DNA from: Membranipora membranacea
Taxonomy: Eukaryota; Bryozoa; Gymnolaemata; Cheilostomatida; Membraniporidae
Direction of reading: 5' to 3'
DNA: 60,000 nt
Assembly: GCA_914767715.1 (NCBI GenBank)
Contig: OU612065.1
Span: 30,196,001 to 30,256,000 of the forward strand
Within the stretch, counting starts at the first letter, position 1; each line of letters begins with the position of its first letter. Made by a program: the position numbers and the translations under genes. Of the stretch, positions 46,301-57,300 are shown piece by piece. The notes beneath the pieces were generated by a model. The model had not been told where the DNA came from, searched no databases, and saw nothing but the letters and a program-made list of their open reading frames with translations.

Positions 46301-49300
46301 ATCTATATATATATGAATGACTCATTGTCCTGGATTTTTATGGGTACAATAGTGGGATATATAATATATGACACTTTATTGCACAAATGTGTATATATAT
46401 ATATAGATGACGAGTTAACCATAGTGAAATCTAAATAGAACCTTATGAATCCGGACAAGATTTTATGCTGACAGAGCATATCTTCCACTCAGGGGGTCTT
46501 TCAGTTAGATTGAGCGATGTTTTGATAAACCAAATTACCAATACTATTACATCGCTCAATCTAACTGAAAGACCCCCTGAGTGGAAGATATTATATCGCT
46601 CAAAATTATGGCTCCCTTTCAATTAGACAAATTTGTTCCAACGTTCACTCAGAATGTTTCGATTCCATCAATGAGTTAGCAATACGTGAGCGAGACCCGA
46701 GCAGTCAAAATGACCTGCTAGGGTCTCAACCACTGAGTGTGCAATCAGATTGGGATTTTGGCTGTTTTTAATTGAAAGATCGCATTCTATGATAGAACCA
46801 TGTGCCCTGCAGGAGCGCCACCCATACCAAACCATTGTGGGCTAGGTGTGAAAGGTGTGAAGGTAATTGAGAGACCCCATTGTATCACTCTGAGTATATC
46901 ACCTAGGGAAAACAGTGAAAAGTGTGTTTTCTCTCACTCCTAAGGTCTCCTTATTAGCAAAAATTTAATACAAATGAGCATCATGGTTCATTATTTACAT
47001 ATTAGAAAAATACATTTCTTTATTTATAACTTTATATGAGATCGAGCATAATGGGCTGCTTGGTAAGCCAGGAACCACACATGAGAAATGACGGGTGCCG
47101 ACACACAATCTCTTACTGATTGAGCTATGCCAAATTAATTAAGTGGTCTACGCAAATCCCAGAACGGTCAAAATCAGGTAGTATAGTAATTAACGATCTC
47201 CCCACACAACACGGTTATGTCCCCAAAATAAAAACGATTAATTCAAGATGGTAATTTGGGTAATTTGGTCAAATTAAAATGACAGATTACTGATGGTATA
47301 TATTAAGCTTCCATCTCCTGATCTGAAGAGCCCGTATTTCTTTGTGTGACTAAATCATTCTTGTTATAAAACACCAGCGCCTAATACCCGTGCCTCTAAT
47401 ACCCGCGTCTCTAACGCCTCTAACACCCGCCCCTCTAACACCCGCCCCTCTATCACCCGCCCCTCTAACACCCGCCCCTCTAACGCCTCTAACACACCTC
47501 GGGCATTCGACCATACCGGTCCCCCAAAGAACTGACTTAATGATGCTTTTCGGAGCACCAAACAAGTGTAGGCCTACTGGTTCATTAGCAAACAGGTTGT
47601 TGCTCAATAATTGTATTGATTTACTCTTTTTGCATGGTTCCTTCAAAAATGACTAAAGTAAACCTATTACGGGTTCAACAGTTCAAAGTAATGTGATGGT
47701 CTCTAATCAATTGTAATATTTCTACTTTTTGCTTTCCAAAAAAATGTCAAAATTATAGAGCTTGAAACTTGACAAACTGCCGAACAGTAAATTAAGATTT
47801 TTCCTCCATACCAACCACTTAATATATGAACCACTCACAGCAAATTCAGGCTATTCAATATGTTATCATTACAACTGGATAATGGGTGGGACATCAGGCC
47901 TCCCCGCCAGCAGCAAACCAAGTGACAATCACGGGTGTGATTATTACAACAATATGACGGTTGGGTAATCACACCACCCCACTTACCTGAGTTCTACCAG
48001 CGTCTGAGATCTGAGCATACTTTACACCATGATCCTCAGCCTCAGCTCTTAGATCAAACAGCTCCTCTGTATCCTTACACTTCACTACAACCTTCTTAGC
48101 TCTAAAAAAAAAACCCAGGTACTCCAATCATTGTTTGATAACGCAATATAGAGTTACAACAAGTCCATAGGGTAGTCCTAGAGTTACAACAAGTCCATAG
48201 GATAATCCTAGATCAAGTTTGATCCTGTTAGTCTACATTTGCTCCTCTTCCACTGTTAAGCCGTGACTGATTAGCAGGGGGGGGGGGGAAGCAAATCTGA
48301 ATGCAGGCAACTGGACCAAACTTGGTCATGGGTAGCCCTAAGAAGACTGAGATCGCCTTATAGGAAAAAGTATTCGCTAGAGGCACAATGTTCAGTTTTC
48401 CACAGAGACTTGAAATACTGAAAATTATTGCTAGCTGAGATTTATTCTCCTGCATTAGATAGCTAAAATTGAGTCACTTGTCAACCCGAAACTATACTCA
48501 AGCTAATGTTTACACCCAAATGGTTATATCTGAAGCAATGTAGAAATGACTGCTGTTCAAAATAGCTGTATAAAAAGTATATCAATCCAACAACATATTA
48601 GCAGTAAGGCTGCTTTAAACATTATGATCCATGCCTCGCTTCAAAAAAGACACACAGCATTGCCAACAATAACTAGAGTGCAAAATCAAATCTTACCCCA
48701 TAGCTATCCAGGTTTGTACATACTCCACACACTTGGGATCTTGTGTCATCTCAGCATATAACTGCAGAGCACCATGAGCCACCTGAGCTGCCATCTTACC
48801 AGCTGTCATTCCTAGCTCTACAGTTGAAACATCACAAAATGTCCGGATAATAAGACGATTAGGTTTTTTTTGTAATATAAGCAGAGAGGATTTGTAAGCC
48901 TAGTAAGTTGTTTGTAGTTCAGATCCGGAGAGCATTTCGGTATCAGTCTGTATAGCTGAGAATGTACAACCACATTCCCAGCCATCTAAAGACATGTTGA
49001 TGGTTTATTATTGAATGGGTATAATTTCATTGTGCATTTCAGGAGTTGCCTTAACATGGCATCCAAATTATTTATCTTTTGGTAAGCACACAACTCCTAA
49101 TTACCATTCCAATTGCTGGGTCTTAGGGAGAAGGGACCCTCCCACCTCCCTGGTCTCATGGGGTAGACCTAGTTCCAGACAGCATGGTTAGCCAGGGTTC
49201 CCATGCTGCTGTTCTTCCTCACAATTAAATCACTTAGTTACCTTTTATACCAACAAGAACTCATAATATATTATTATCATTACCAAGTTTCGCAGTTGAG

Positions 49301-51397
49301 CATAAAAAATGGAATATTTTACTTGATTATGATACATTTGCTTTTGTAAATTGTTCGGTGTTTCTTTCTTTCCCATCACAGAAGAGATTAATGGCACCAA
49401 CGACCATTTACATGAGTCGATCAATTCTCTGCAGTAATATAGATGTCATGTTTTTCGCTTATTAGACGTAAAGGACAATCGATGCGCAAAAATAAAGCGT
49501 ACATATAGGTTTATGCTAGGCAAAAAGCCTGAAATTTGAGAGATTGGAATTGTGATAGTTACCATCATTAACTACGAGCACCATCTTTAGTTCAGAGTCG
49601 TTAGCACTTGATGTGTCATATTCATCATCGTCATCATTATCTGAAGTTATCTCCACAAACTGTAACCATACATAGTAAATATAATATAAAACATATGTGA
49701 TATTATACATAAGCTCATAAGCTATACCTAAACACTGCAAGAAAATATGATACTGATGTCAGACCAGGACTGCCGGCTTTTTTGTGGAGAAAGAGTAGAA
49801 TTCTTTTGGGGATATTGATGGCTCGGCGGTTATCAAGGGCAGTATGCTTGAATAGGAATAGGTATCAAATGGGTAGATCACCAGATTTTTGAAAAAAGAA
49901 GCAGATTAGAAATTAGAATTGGAAAATGAGTATATGATCTCAAACGAGTAGAGTTGACTGTGTGCGCTGTGTCTGATATCAAATAGAGTGACATTGAAAT
50001 TGGACCTTGATAAGGCCAATCCCGTCATTCAGTTTGATACTTGGTATCAAGCTAATACAAGTTTGAGCATGAAACGATAAAAGTACTGTTACTAATGGGG
50101 GATTCCCTTCATACTGATTGCGCAATACAAACACGTGGTATCATTTTCGCATTAGTATCATATGCTAGAATTTCAAGAAGGGATATGAAAATATGTACTG
50201 TAAACAGTGCATGTTTATGAAAATAATAAGCAAAAGACCAGTTAGAGATTCGTGAATGATGGCATATATTAGTCTGAGGAGCTTTGACAAAAGCAACAAA
50301 ATTTTCATCTTTGCTTATGATATGGCATAATGCTCTTATGAATTGTTGGAATATTGAGACACGTGGTGCTCCTTTCAACTTACTCTAGGGTGATTCTCAA
50401 GAACCCAGGCCATAACCTCGTCATGTTCGAGTGGTTTTCCATCTGTACCAAGAGAAGAATAGAAGCATCCCTGCATGACATACTTTGGATGCACAGACAG
50501 TGTGGTGGCTATCTTATTCACAAACTCCTGATCATATGTAAAGTCTGAGGGCACATCATAGTCCTTTGGTTCAGGATCAGGAGGCATAGCTGAAGCTCTA
50601 CAAACGAGAACTTTCTAATTTAAAGGAACTGTTGCGTCAAAAATATCCTGTACCGAGGGTTGGGCAGAAGATTGTTATTGCCCATGGCTTTCTATTTAAC
50701 TTAGGTAATGTGCCAGCAATGAACTCCCGGGAGGGAGTTCATTGGTGCCAGATCAATGATGAGATATGGGCAAGTCCTTGTTTGGGAACAGCGAAGAGCA
50801 TGGAATCATTAGTACATCTCAGAAAGTGTAAGCATTGTCAACAGTGGAAGGGTCGATAGCTACAGGGCTAGGAACTTGGTCAAGGGAGCCAGTTAACGTG
50901 GCAAGTTATGGAAAGTTTTTCATCCATAATCCCTGGATCCCTGGTACTTACATGCCTTTAATTTGCCACTGTCAAGTATGAACCACATGACATGACCCCA
51001 CATGACAACCACATGTGTCGGCTACTTGATCAGAGCCAACACATTGGGGCTTGGCTAACATGACACTGGACATAGGCAACTAAGGCACTAGTAAGACCCT
51101 AGCCTGCCTTGACAAGCTTTGTTTGTCAAAACAGGCTAGTGTGAGACCCAGGCAGGGGCCCATCTTCTTGGCACACATGTAGTAGTGTACTGTTACCTGT
51201 TGTTGTACTATACTACTGTTGTGTATGTATGTTATGTAGTCTGTGTTAATTTCAAGTTTAGTAGATAAAAGATATAAAAGTTACCTATAAGCATATAAAA
51301 TATGAACAAATTGTGCATGGTCCCATGGTTGTGGTATACACCATGATTAATGTTGAATATAACTTATATATTACCCTTGAGCTGGATCAACATCCAT
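43337..51397 (-). CDS. UBA-like plus peptidyl-tRNA hydrolase 2 (PTH2) protein (6 exons)
   Basis: PTH2 enzymes cleave peptidyl-tRNA to recycle tRNA. Coding exons in transcript order: 51397-51375, 50597-50384, 49659-49563, 48817-48697, 48101-47987, 43426-43337; 660 nt, 219 aa. Residues about 20-79 form a compact UBA-like segment (DQEFVNKIATTLSVHPKYV...EVMAWVLENHP). An acidic linker (NDDDDEYD) follows, then the PTH2 domain: LKMVLVVND, GMTAGKMAAQVAHGA with the conserved Lys at about residue 119, AKKVVVKC, YAQISDAGRTQ with the catalytic Asp, and FGPAGQVNKVTG at the C-terminus. The usual IAPGS-like segment before that is VAAGS here, a divergence. The first exon is only 23 coding nt and rests on frame closure (MDVDPAQG). 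The last intron is 4.5 kb and full of palindromic elements. This is the UBA-PTH2 architecture of invertebrates; it differs from membrane-anchored PTRH2. Confidence 0.9.
43482..43709 (-). other. Unexplained open segment in the last PTH2 intron, weakly lectin-like
   Basis: On the same strand as PTH2, an acceptor-like GACACGCCTAG at about 43710 opens a 75-codon frame containing KGDGKYRVSWVSPP, NGRPNCLAIPYE and AWVEWRRVRC, ending with GSQYV and a stop. A GTATGT donor lies just before the end. The spacing of NCLAI, W..V.C and YV resembles the end of a C-type lectin domain, with the stop falling where the last Cys (YVC) would be. It cannot join the final PTH2 exon in frame. Possibly a pseudogene fragment or a small unrecognised gene; low confidence. 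Confidence 0.3.
45741..46405. mobile_element. Composite palindromic element with nested direct repeats
   Basis: Arm A (about 45765-45971) and its inverted copy A' (about 46078-46304) share AGATTCAAATCTGTGCTTTT, GGTCGGACAACTCCAATGCA and the intervening sequence. A' carries a 15-bp insertion near 46198. A second unit, B, beginning ATGAATGACTCATTGTCC and containing GGGTACAATAGTGGGATATA, occurs twice in direct orientation: 45979-46075 between the arms, and 46311-46405 after A'. AT microsatellites mark the junctions (45741-45764, about 46062-46074). The layout A-B-A'-B suggests a duplicated or nested MITE. Intronic to the PTH2 gene. Confidence 0.8.
46478..46591. mobile_element. Hairpin MITE with perfect 42-bp arms
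   Basis: Arms 46478-46519 and 46550-46591 are exact reverse complements (they start ATATCTTCCACTCAGGGGGT and its complement) with a 30-bp AT-rich loop. After the right arm, TATCGCTCAA repeats part of the arm again. Perfect arms imply a recent insertion or gene-conversion-like repair. Lies in the last PTH2 intron. Confidence 0.85.
47062..47132 (-). mobile_element. tRNA-like SINE head (family C)
   Basis: Read on the minus strand: TTTGGCATAGCTCAATCAGT AAGAG forms an A-box-like block and GTGTGGTTCCTGGCTTACC a B-box-like block at tRNA spacing. The fold is not a clean cloverleaf, so it is more likely a tRNA-derived SINE head than a working tRNA gene. No body shared with families A or B. Confidence 0.4.
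47386..47498. repeat. 15-bp minisatellite, unit CCTCTAACACCCGCC
   Basis: About seven units of CCTCTAACACCCGCC with variants (CCTCTATCACCCGCC, CCTCTAACG). The length is a multiple of three, so all frames stay open and give repetitive Pro/Leu/Thr or Arg/Gly/Ala peptides; these are not taken as genes. Intronic to PTH2. Confidence 0.85.
48150..48210. repeat. Tandem duplication of about 32 bp
   Basis: The phrase AGAGTTACAACAAGTCCATA followed by GG-TA-TCCT appears twice in succession, about 48151-48180 and 48180-48211, with one or two substitutions. Lies in the PTH2 intron just upstream (transcript sense) of exon 48101-47987. Confidence 0.75.
51099..51139. repeat. GACAAG palindromic mini-repeat, copy 3
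   Basis: CTAGCCTGCCTTGACAAGC pairs with the inverted TTTGTCAAAACAGGCTAG, making a 41-bp near-perfect hairpin. It is the most compact member of the family and lies in the first PTH2 intron. Confidence 0.75.
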
Positions 51398-51822
51398 GTT
51401 TTCTGTCTTTTTTCTTCTTGTTATAAAGTGAAACTGCAATCACACATTGTGCAAAATAGTTAACAAGCTAGAGCATTACTTATCCTTGACCTTATATATA
51501 CATAAGAAACACCTTTGAATAAATTATTGTAGTTTATAAATACCACTCCAAATTTAATCAAGTCTTGATAGTGACCTTGACATATACCATGGTTTCTTGA
51601 AAACAAAAAAATGCAGAGTGCAGATTTTGTTTGGTAGAAAGGTTCAACTCAACCAAGGAGGTGTGCAGTACACACTGTTCTATCCATGATACAATATTTG
51701 GAGACGCTGCTCCTTAGTTAAGTTAAGCCAATGCCATCACCACAACATCCTAAGCTAATAGCTTAGTTAAGGGTAGCATCAAAGAGTTTCTAGCTCAGTC
51801 CTAGCTAGTCATTTGCCTGTGT

Positions 51823-51891
51823 CCGGCCTGACAAGCTCTGTTGTGGGTTCCCCCAACCCTCCCCCAAACAAAGCTTGTCAAGACAGGTTAG
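51823..51891. repeat. GACAAG palindromic mini-repeat, copy 4
   Basis: CCGGCCTGACAAGCTCTGTT at the left pairs with AACAAAGCTTGTCAAGACAG at the right around GTGGGTTCCCCC / CCCTCCCCC. Close in layout to copy 2. It lies in the spacer upstream of PTH2 and just before the LINE. Confidence 0.7.
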
Positions 51892-51944
51892 ATAATCAAG
51901 GGATCTTGGGGTTTTCAAGCCTATATTTTGTGTATGTTCAGGAT

Positions 51945-53600
51945 CAACACATTGGACACATAAGCACAAATACAGGCAGTATCCTCATTTAGTTCAGTAT
52001 TCACGGTCGATGACGGTAGATGCCCACCAACTATTGACAACATCGCAAAACAGACTACTAAAATTACCATTGAACCAAGAGGGGTACTAAGACAACTTGA
52101 AACCCTAGACAGGACCAAAGGCGCTGGGCCTGATGGCCTCTCCTCTGCACTCTTAAAATTCCTAGCAAATTATATTTATAAATCTTTAGCAATGATATTT
52201 CAATACTCGTTTGATTCGGGTCTGGTTCCAGATGACTGGAGACGGGCTAACGTAATACCTATTCACAAAAAGGATTCCAGAACAGCACCTCTCAATTACC
52301 GCCCAATATCCATGACTTGTATTGCATCTAAGGTATTAGAACATATAATTTGCCATGACATCAACAACTTTTTGGACACCAACCACTTGCTTTCAGACTG
52401 CCAGCACGGTTTCAGAAAAAGGCACGGTTGCGACACTCAACTTTTAACAACAATCTCAGAACTTGTGGACTCATATGATCTAAATGTCCCTACCGACCTT
52501 GCTGTACTTGATTTTTCTAAAGCTTTTGATGTTGTCTCGCACAGGAAGCTAGCTTTAAAGCTTAAGGCGATAGGTGTGCATCCTATAACATGTGACTGGA
52601 TATCAGGCTGGTTGTCCAAACGTACACTCTCTGTGACTGTGAATGGTGCAAAATCCTCACATCACAATGTAACCTCAGGAGTGCCCCAGGGTAGTGTACT
52701 TGGACCTCTTCTTTTCCTCATTTTTATCAATGATATGCCGTCCTGCATTAATAACTCCACCTTAAGACTTTTTGCTGATGACTCTCTGGTATATCATCGA
52801 ATCAAATCACAAGCGGATGAAATCGACTTACAATCTGATCTAGATAACCTTGCAAAATGGGCCAACACCTGGCAGATGTGCTTTAACGTCTCAAAGTGTG
52901 AATTTATGAGAGTCGAGAGGCAGGCACAGGCCAGCATCAACAATCCTTCCCAAACCTACAACTTAAATGCTACCCAATTATCACATGTCTCTTCTGTAAA
53001 ATACCTAGGTGTGCACATAGATGCACACCTCTCTTTTGACAAGCACATCAGAGAGATTTGCAAGAAAGCCACAAGAACGCTTCATATGCTTATGCGTAAC
53101 TTAAAAAAAGCTAAAACTAAGACTAAAACAGTATCATTTAAAACTATTTGCAGACCAATCTTAGAGTATGCCTCTCATGGTTGGTCTCCTCATTTGGGTA
53201 AGCATATAGATGTCATGGAGGCCATAAACAGAAAAGCCTTTAGGTGGGCATATCAAAAAAGACGTAGTGACCATATCAGTGCCCATATGGCTGAAGTCGG
53301 ATGGCAAACATTGTTTGAAAGAAGGAAGGGTGCTGACTTAAAGTTATATTTTAAAATCATCACCGGTACAGCTGCAGTTAATGAGGAAATGGTCACTGTG
53401 TCACATTCCCGCCATCACACAAGGATAGGCGCCATCAAAGGCACTATCAACACTGATGTCAAACGCTATTCTTTCAAACAGCGTGTTTATAAGTATATGA
53501 ACCCAACTTTAAATAGGCTGAATAGTACATAGCAAAATGGCAATAAAATGCGAGCAATGACAGTGTAGTTTCTTTCTCTTCTCTTTTTTTTTTTTTTCTG
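51945..53600 (+). mobile_element. 5'-truncated LINE with a long open reverse transcriptase frame
   Basis: One frame stays open from about 51990 to the stop at 53530, over 500 codons. Reverse transcriptase blocks in order: GAGPDGLSSALLK, NYRPISMTCIASKVLE, HGFRKRHGCDTQLL, LDFSKAFDVVSH, SGVPQGSVLGPLLFLIFIND, the catalytic FADD box, and VKYLGVHIDAHLSFDKH, followed by a C-terminal DEAD-end-like region with RPILEYASHGWSP. The endonuclease and ORF1 are missing, and the frame breaks near 51960, so it is 5'-truncated and cannot move by itself. Retention of the long open frame shows it is young. Sequence type is Jockey/CR1-like. After the stop come AATAAAATG and a poly-T-rich tract (53576-53598). It occupies the spacer between the divergent PTH2 and sorcin-like genes. 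Confidence 0.9.
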
Positions 53601-54307
53601 CTTGGTCGAACCGGTCTGGAGGTGAAATGAAACCTACAAATATATCTAGGAATCACTGAATCTACTTTGACTTCACTGTACTAGACAGACCTCTCTTTTA
53701 CACTTGGTTTATACAAGTGTGCCTCCTTTACTTCTTTCCTTAGATTATGTACCCACTCTGAGGTGATGCTCAGTAGTAACATAAACAGCCCCCCTTTTTC
53801 TTTTTTACTCATAATAACAATTCAATGCTGTTAAAACATGAAACCCCCATTAAAAATGATAACAACTAAATAATGGACTTTCTGATCATTACTGACATAT
53901 TTCCAATTAACTGTGCTACAGTCAATCATGTAAACACTAAATATCGCCAATTAACGGAGCCCAAGCTCAGACGGCGATCAAACCATCGGATGAATCGGAT
54001 GAGTGTTTGAAGAGTGGAATTACTTGGTGGCAGTACTGACTAATTGACCTAGTGACCAGTACTGGTACACTTCAAACACTGAATTCTATAGGCTTACAAA
54101 CTTCAGGAGCCTATGGTCCTAGTGCTTAGAGGATGAGGGAAAGCACAGGCATGTATCAATGAGGGAATGCCATCCCTCCTAATATGCATTCAACCTGATT
54201 CGGCATCAAGAGGATTTCTCCAAGTCACTAATTTCTAGCTAGCAGTTTAACGCATGCAAAAAATAGCTTGGCTACACTGGTTTTACTACATAACGTTTAT
54301 GTTGCAG
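53601..54307. other. Region upstream of the sorcin-like first coding exon
   Basis: No exon recognised. Because the ATG exon begins at an acceptor (54307), a 5' UTR exon and promoter should lie in this interval or before the LINE. The poly-T tract next to the LINE 3' end is the only clear feature. Confidence 0.4.
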
Positions 54308-57300
54308 ATTTTGAAGATGGATATGTTTGGGCTTGGAGCTGGGGTAAACGTCACTGTGAATATGGGACAACAGAACATGGGACATCCCAATATGCATGCA
54401 CATTATCAGCAGGGACAGATACCACCACCTGGTATGAACCCTCACCATCAACAACAGATGGGGCCCTCAGCCAATTCCTGCTATGGGCAGTATCAGAACC
54501 ATCTACAGGGTGTGTTCAGTAATCAAGCGACTGCATGGCAGGTACGCATCCTGACATAATTCTACTGCCTCTATCACATCTAAAAAAAACAATTAACAAT
54601 TGGTGTTACTGGGATTACGCAGGGACTATGAGGGCTTTTCTAAACAAGTTTGATAGTACTCAAACTATTTTAGGTTCTGATTTTGAGTTGCGTTCATTTT
54701 TTACCGATGTTAACCCCAAAATTTTAGAAATGTTAAGTTATGTTTTTATTCATTGTTGCTCTTGTTGGTGTAACAGATGTTATAAAAATCTTCTTAAAAT
54801 CACAACGAAGATCTTTATTACATTTTCAGGCAATGCAATTCGGTAGTGCAGATGATTTATTCCGTGTTTTTCAACAACATATGAACCCGGCACTGAACGC
54901 CATTCAGGGAGAAGAATTGTGTCATATACTCAACACGACACCTCTAATCAAAAACTATTACCGCAGTAAGTCACTAGTGTGGCAGTAAGTCACTAGAGTG
55001 GCAGTAGGTCACTAGTGTGGCAGTAAGTCACTAGTGTGGGAGTGAGTCATTATTACCTCTGTAATTCACTATTACAACAGTAAGTCACTTTACCTCCAGT
55101 AAGCCACTATATCCCATCTAATTCAATTTTACTGACGTGAGTCACTGCTAGTTTATTATGTTGGTCAAAATCAACAGTAGTTGTAACATTTGAATCACTT
55201 GTGTAGGAGTAGCATTATATTTATTTATTTATTGACGATTTCTAAAAGTTTATAATTTATGTTTGCTATACGTAGATATGTGCCACTGTGTTTGATTATA
55301 GTCAGCTGGAGTATGGAGCTATGCAAGATTATGATAAGTATGCTCGATCGGAGTAAAGATGGTCTGATGCAGTTTGCAGAGTTCTCAGAGCTGCTCCAGT
55401 GCCTCGTTTATTGGCATCAGACTTTCTGTCAGTTTGATGTGGACAGGAATGGCTACATCGAACCTCCAGAGCTCTTCAATATAATCAAAAACAAATATAG
55501 TAAGATTTCCTTCTCGGTCTATTGGCTAAGATCAAAGTGTCCCTGCTGATGGCTGATTAGTGCCAGTTTCAGTTTTGGCAACTTACACTCCCAGTTCATT
55601 TTATGGCCTCACACATCTAGAATGCATTCAAGTTTTCTAAGATGTATCACCTTCTCAGTATGAAGATTTAGGGCACTTTGCAGCCTAGTCTAAGTGCTCA
55701 GACTCCAAGGCGCAGGGAGTTACTTGCGCAAGCTATCAAACTCCTTTGATAGCTTGCGCAAGTAACTCCCTGCGCCTTGGAGTCTGAGCACTTAGACTAG
55801 GGGCAGCCCAATCTTCTGTTTCTTACTAAACAGCAATATTGTAAGATTTTCTTGCCCAGGGTGGATGTAGCATTGAATATGCTTGGAGATTTATGTCTTG
55901 CATTATTGACAATGGATGAAACAGACGAAAACCTGCCATATTTATGCAGAACATTTGTGCTTTCCGGCCGTGTGCTTTCTTATACAAAGTTCAGATAAAA
56001 GCCCTTGGATCTCAGCATACAGCAAGCCCTCAGTGTAGATATATGCAAACTGTTAGAACATTCCTTATATTCCAAAAATAGTTTTGAATTTGTACACAGG
56101 ATAACAGGACTGGTACACGGCTTCACAGCTAAAAAAAAGAATAAGTGAGGATACTCTCTTTTATTATAGTGTATAACTTATCAGGCAAAGCTATGCAGAC
56201 AATCTTGAAGCGCTATTCTAAAGTTGTGACTGACGGCGGGATGAATCGAGCTCTCATAGCATTCGATGATTTTGTAGCTCTATCGGTGAGACTGAGAGCA
56301 TACAGTGGTAAGAATTTTATAATTATGATGTGTTTTTATTGAGGTTTTCACATGTGTAACTGTAAGTATGTTATAAACAAACAAAAATAACAACTTTTTG
56401 ACCTCATAAACAACAAACAAAAAAGAAAAGACAAATATAGTTAAATAGATATGTACGGAAATAATATTTAATTGGGAGAACAACTTTGACTGTACATTAC
56501 GCTTTACTATATGAAATGAATTGGTTTATAAATCTTGATTTGCCGTAAATTTAAAAAATTTGGTTTATCCAATGATTGGTTTATTTGAGTGAAACATTAG
56601 TTGATGAAGTTTAAATTTTACATGCTCCATTTTCGTCTTGAATTTAGTTGAGATTTGTTATTAACAGATCCGATATTACCATGTGATAATAAAAACTGAT
56701 CACAGGTTGAACAGTATATACATAAATGCCATAATCTTTGACTGTGCCAGATCAACATTGTTATTGCGGGCTCACAAGTTTATCGAAATAAAGGAAGCTT
56801 CATTAAAGCAGCGCAGGTCACTTCACTTTGCTACGAAAGTCAACAGGATCAAAACTATATTTATTTTCTATACCACCAGTACTATAACTACAGTGCAGTT
56901 AACCTCCGGGGATCACAAAAATTAGTTCTAATTAAGCAGAGTCTGAGTTGAGACATTGGTGACATTAGAATGCATTGAGATCTGGCTAATGGGACCAATT
57001 TTCCTTGTATGAATTAACGGGAGTTTTGAATTATAAAGTTTGAAATAACTAGCTTACACTGTATCATACTTACTGCAGAGGCTTTCAGAGCTCGAGACAG
57101 GCTGACTAACGGACAGGAGAGAGGGGAGACTACATTCGGTTACGATGATGTGAGTATACCTTATCACTACTTAGTAAACGAAAATATCATGCCTAAAATT
57201 TGTGTCAGCTCTCACTTCTTTTAAAAAGGTCTTAAAACAGAATCCCTCGATTCTCGTGTGTCTAGTTTCTTGCAAAAAAACTAAAAGTTTACCTGAAAAC

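Noticed and set aside
47062-47132. Possible functional tRNA gene
   Set aside because: A and B boxes are present but the stems do not pair well enough for a cloverleaf; a SINE head is more likely.
47350-47656. Open frames of 65-98 codons on both strands
   Set aside because: They are produced by the 15-bp minisatellite at 47386-47498, lie inside a PTH2 intron and have no domain.
54268-54522. 84-codon frame overlapping the sorcin-like first coding exon
   Set aside because: Alternative frame of the same exon; only the frame giving MDMFGLGAG joins the EF-hand exons in phase.
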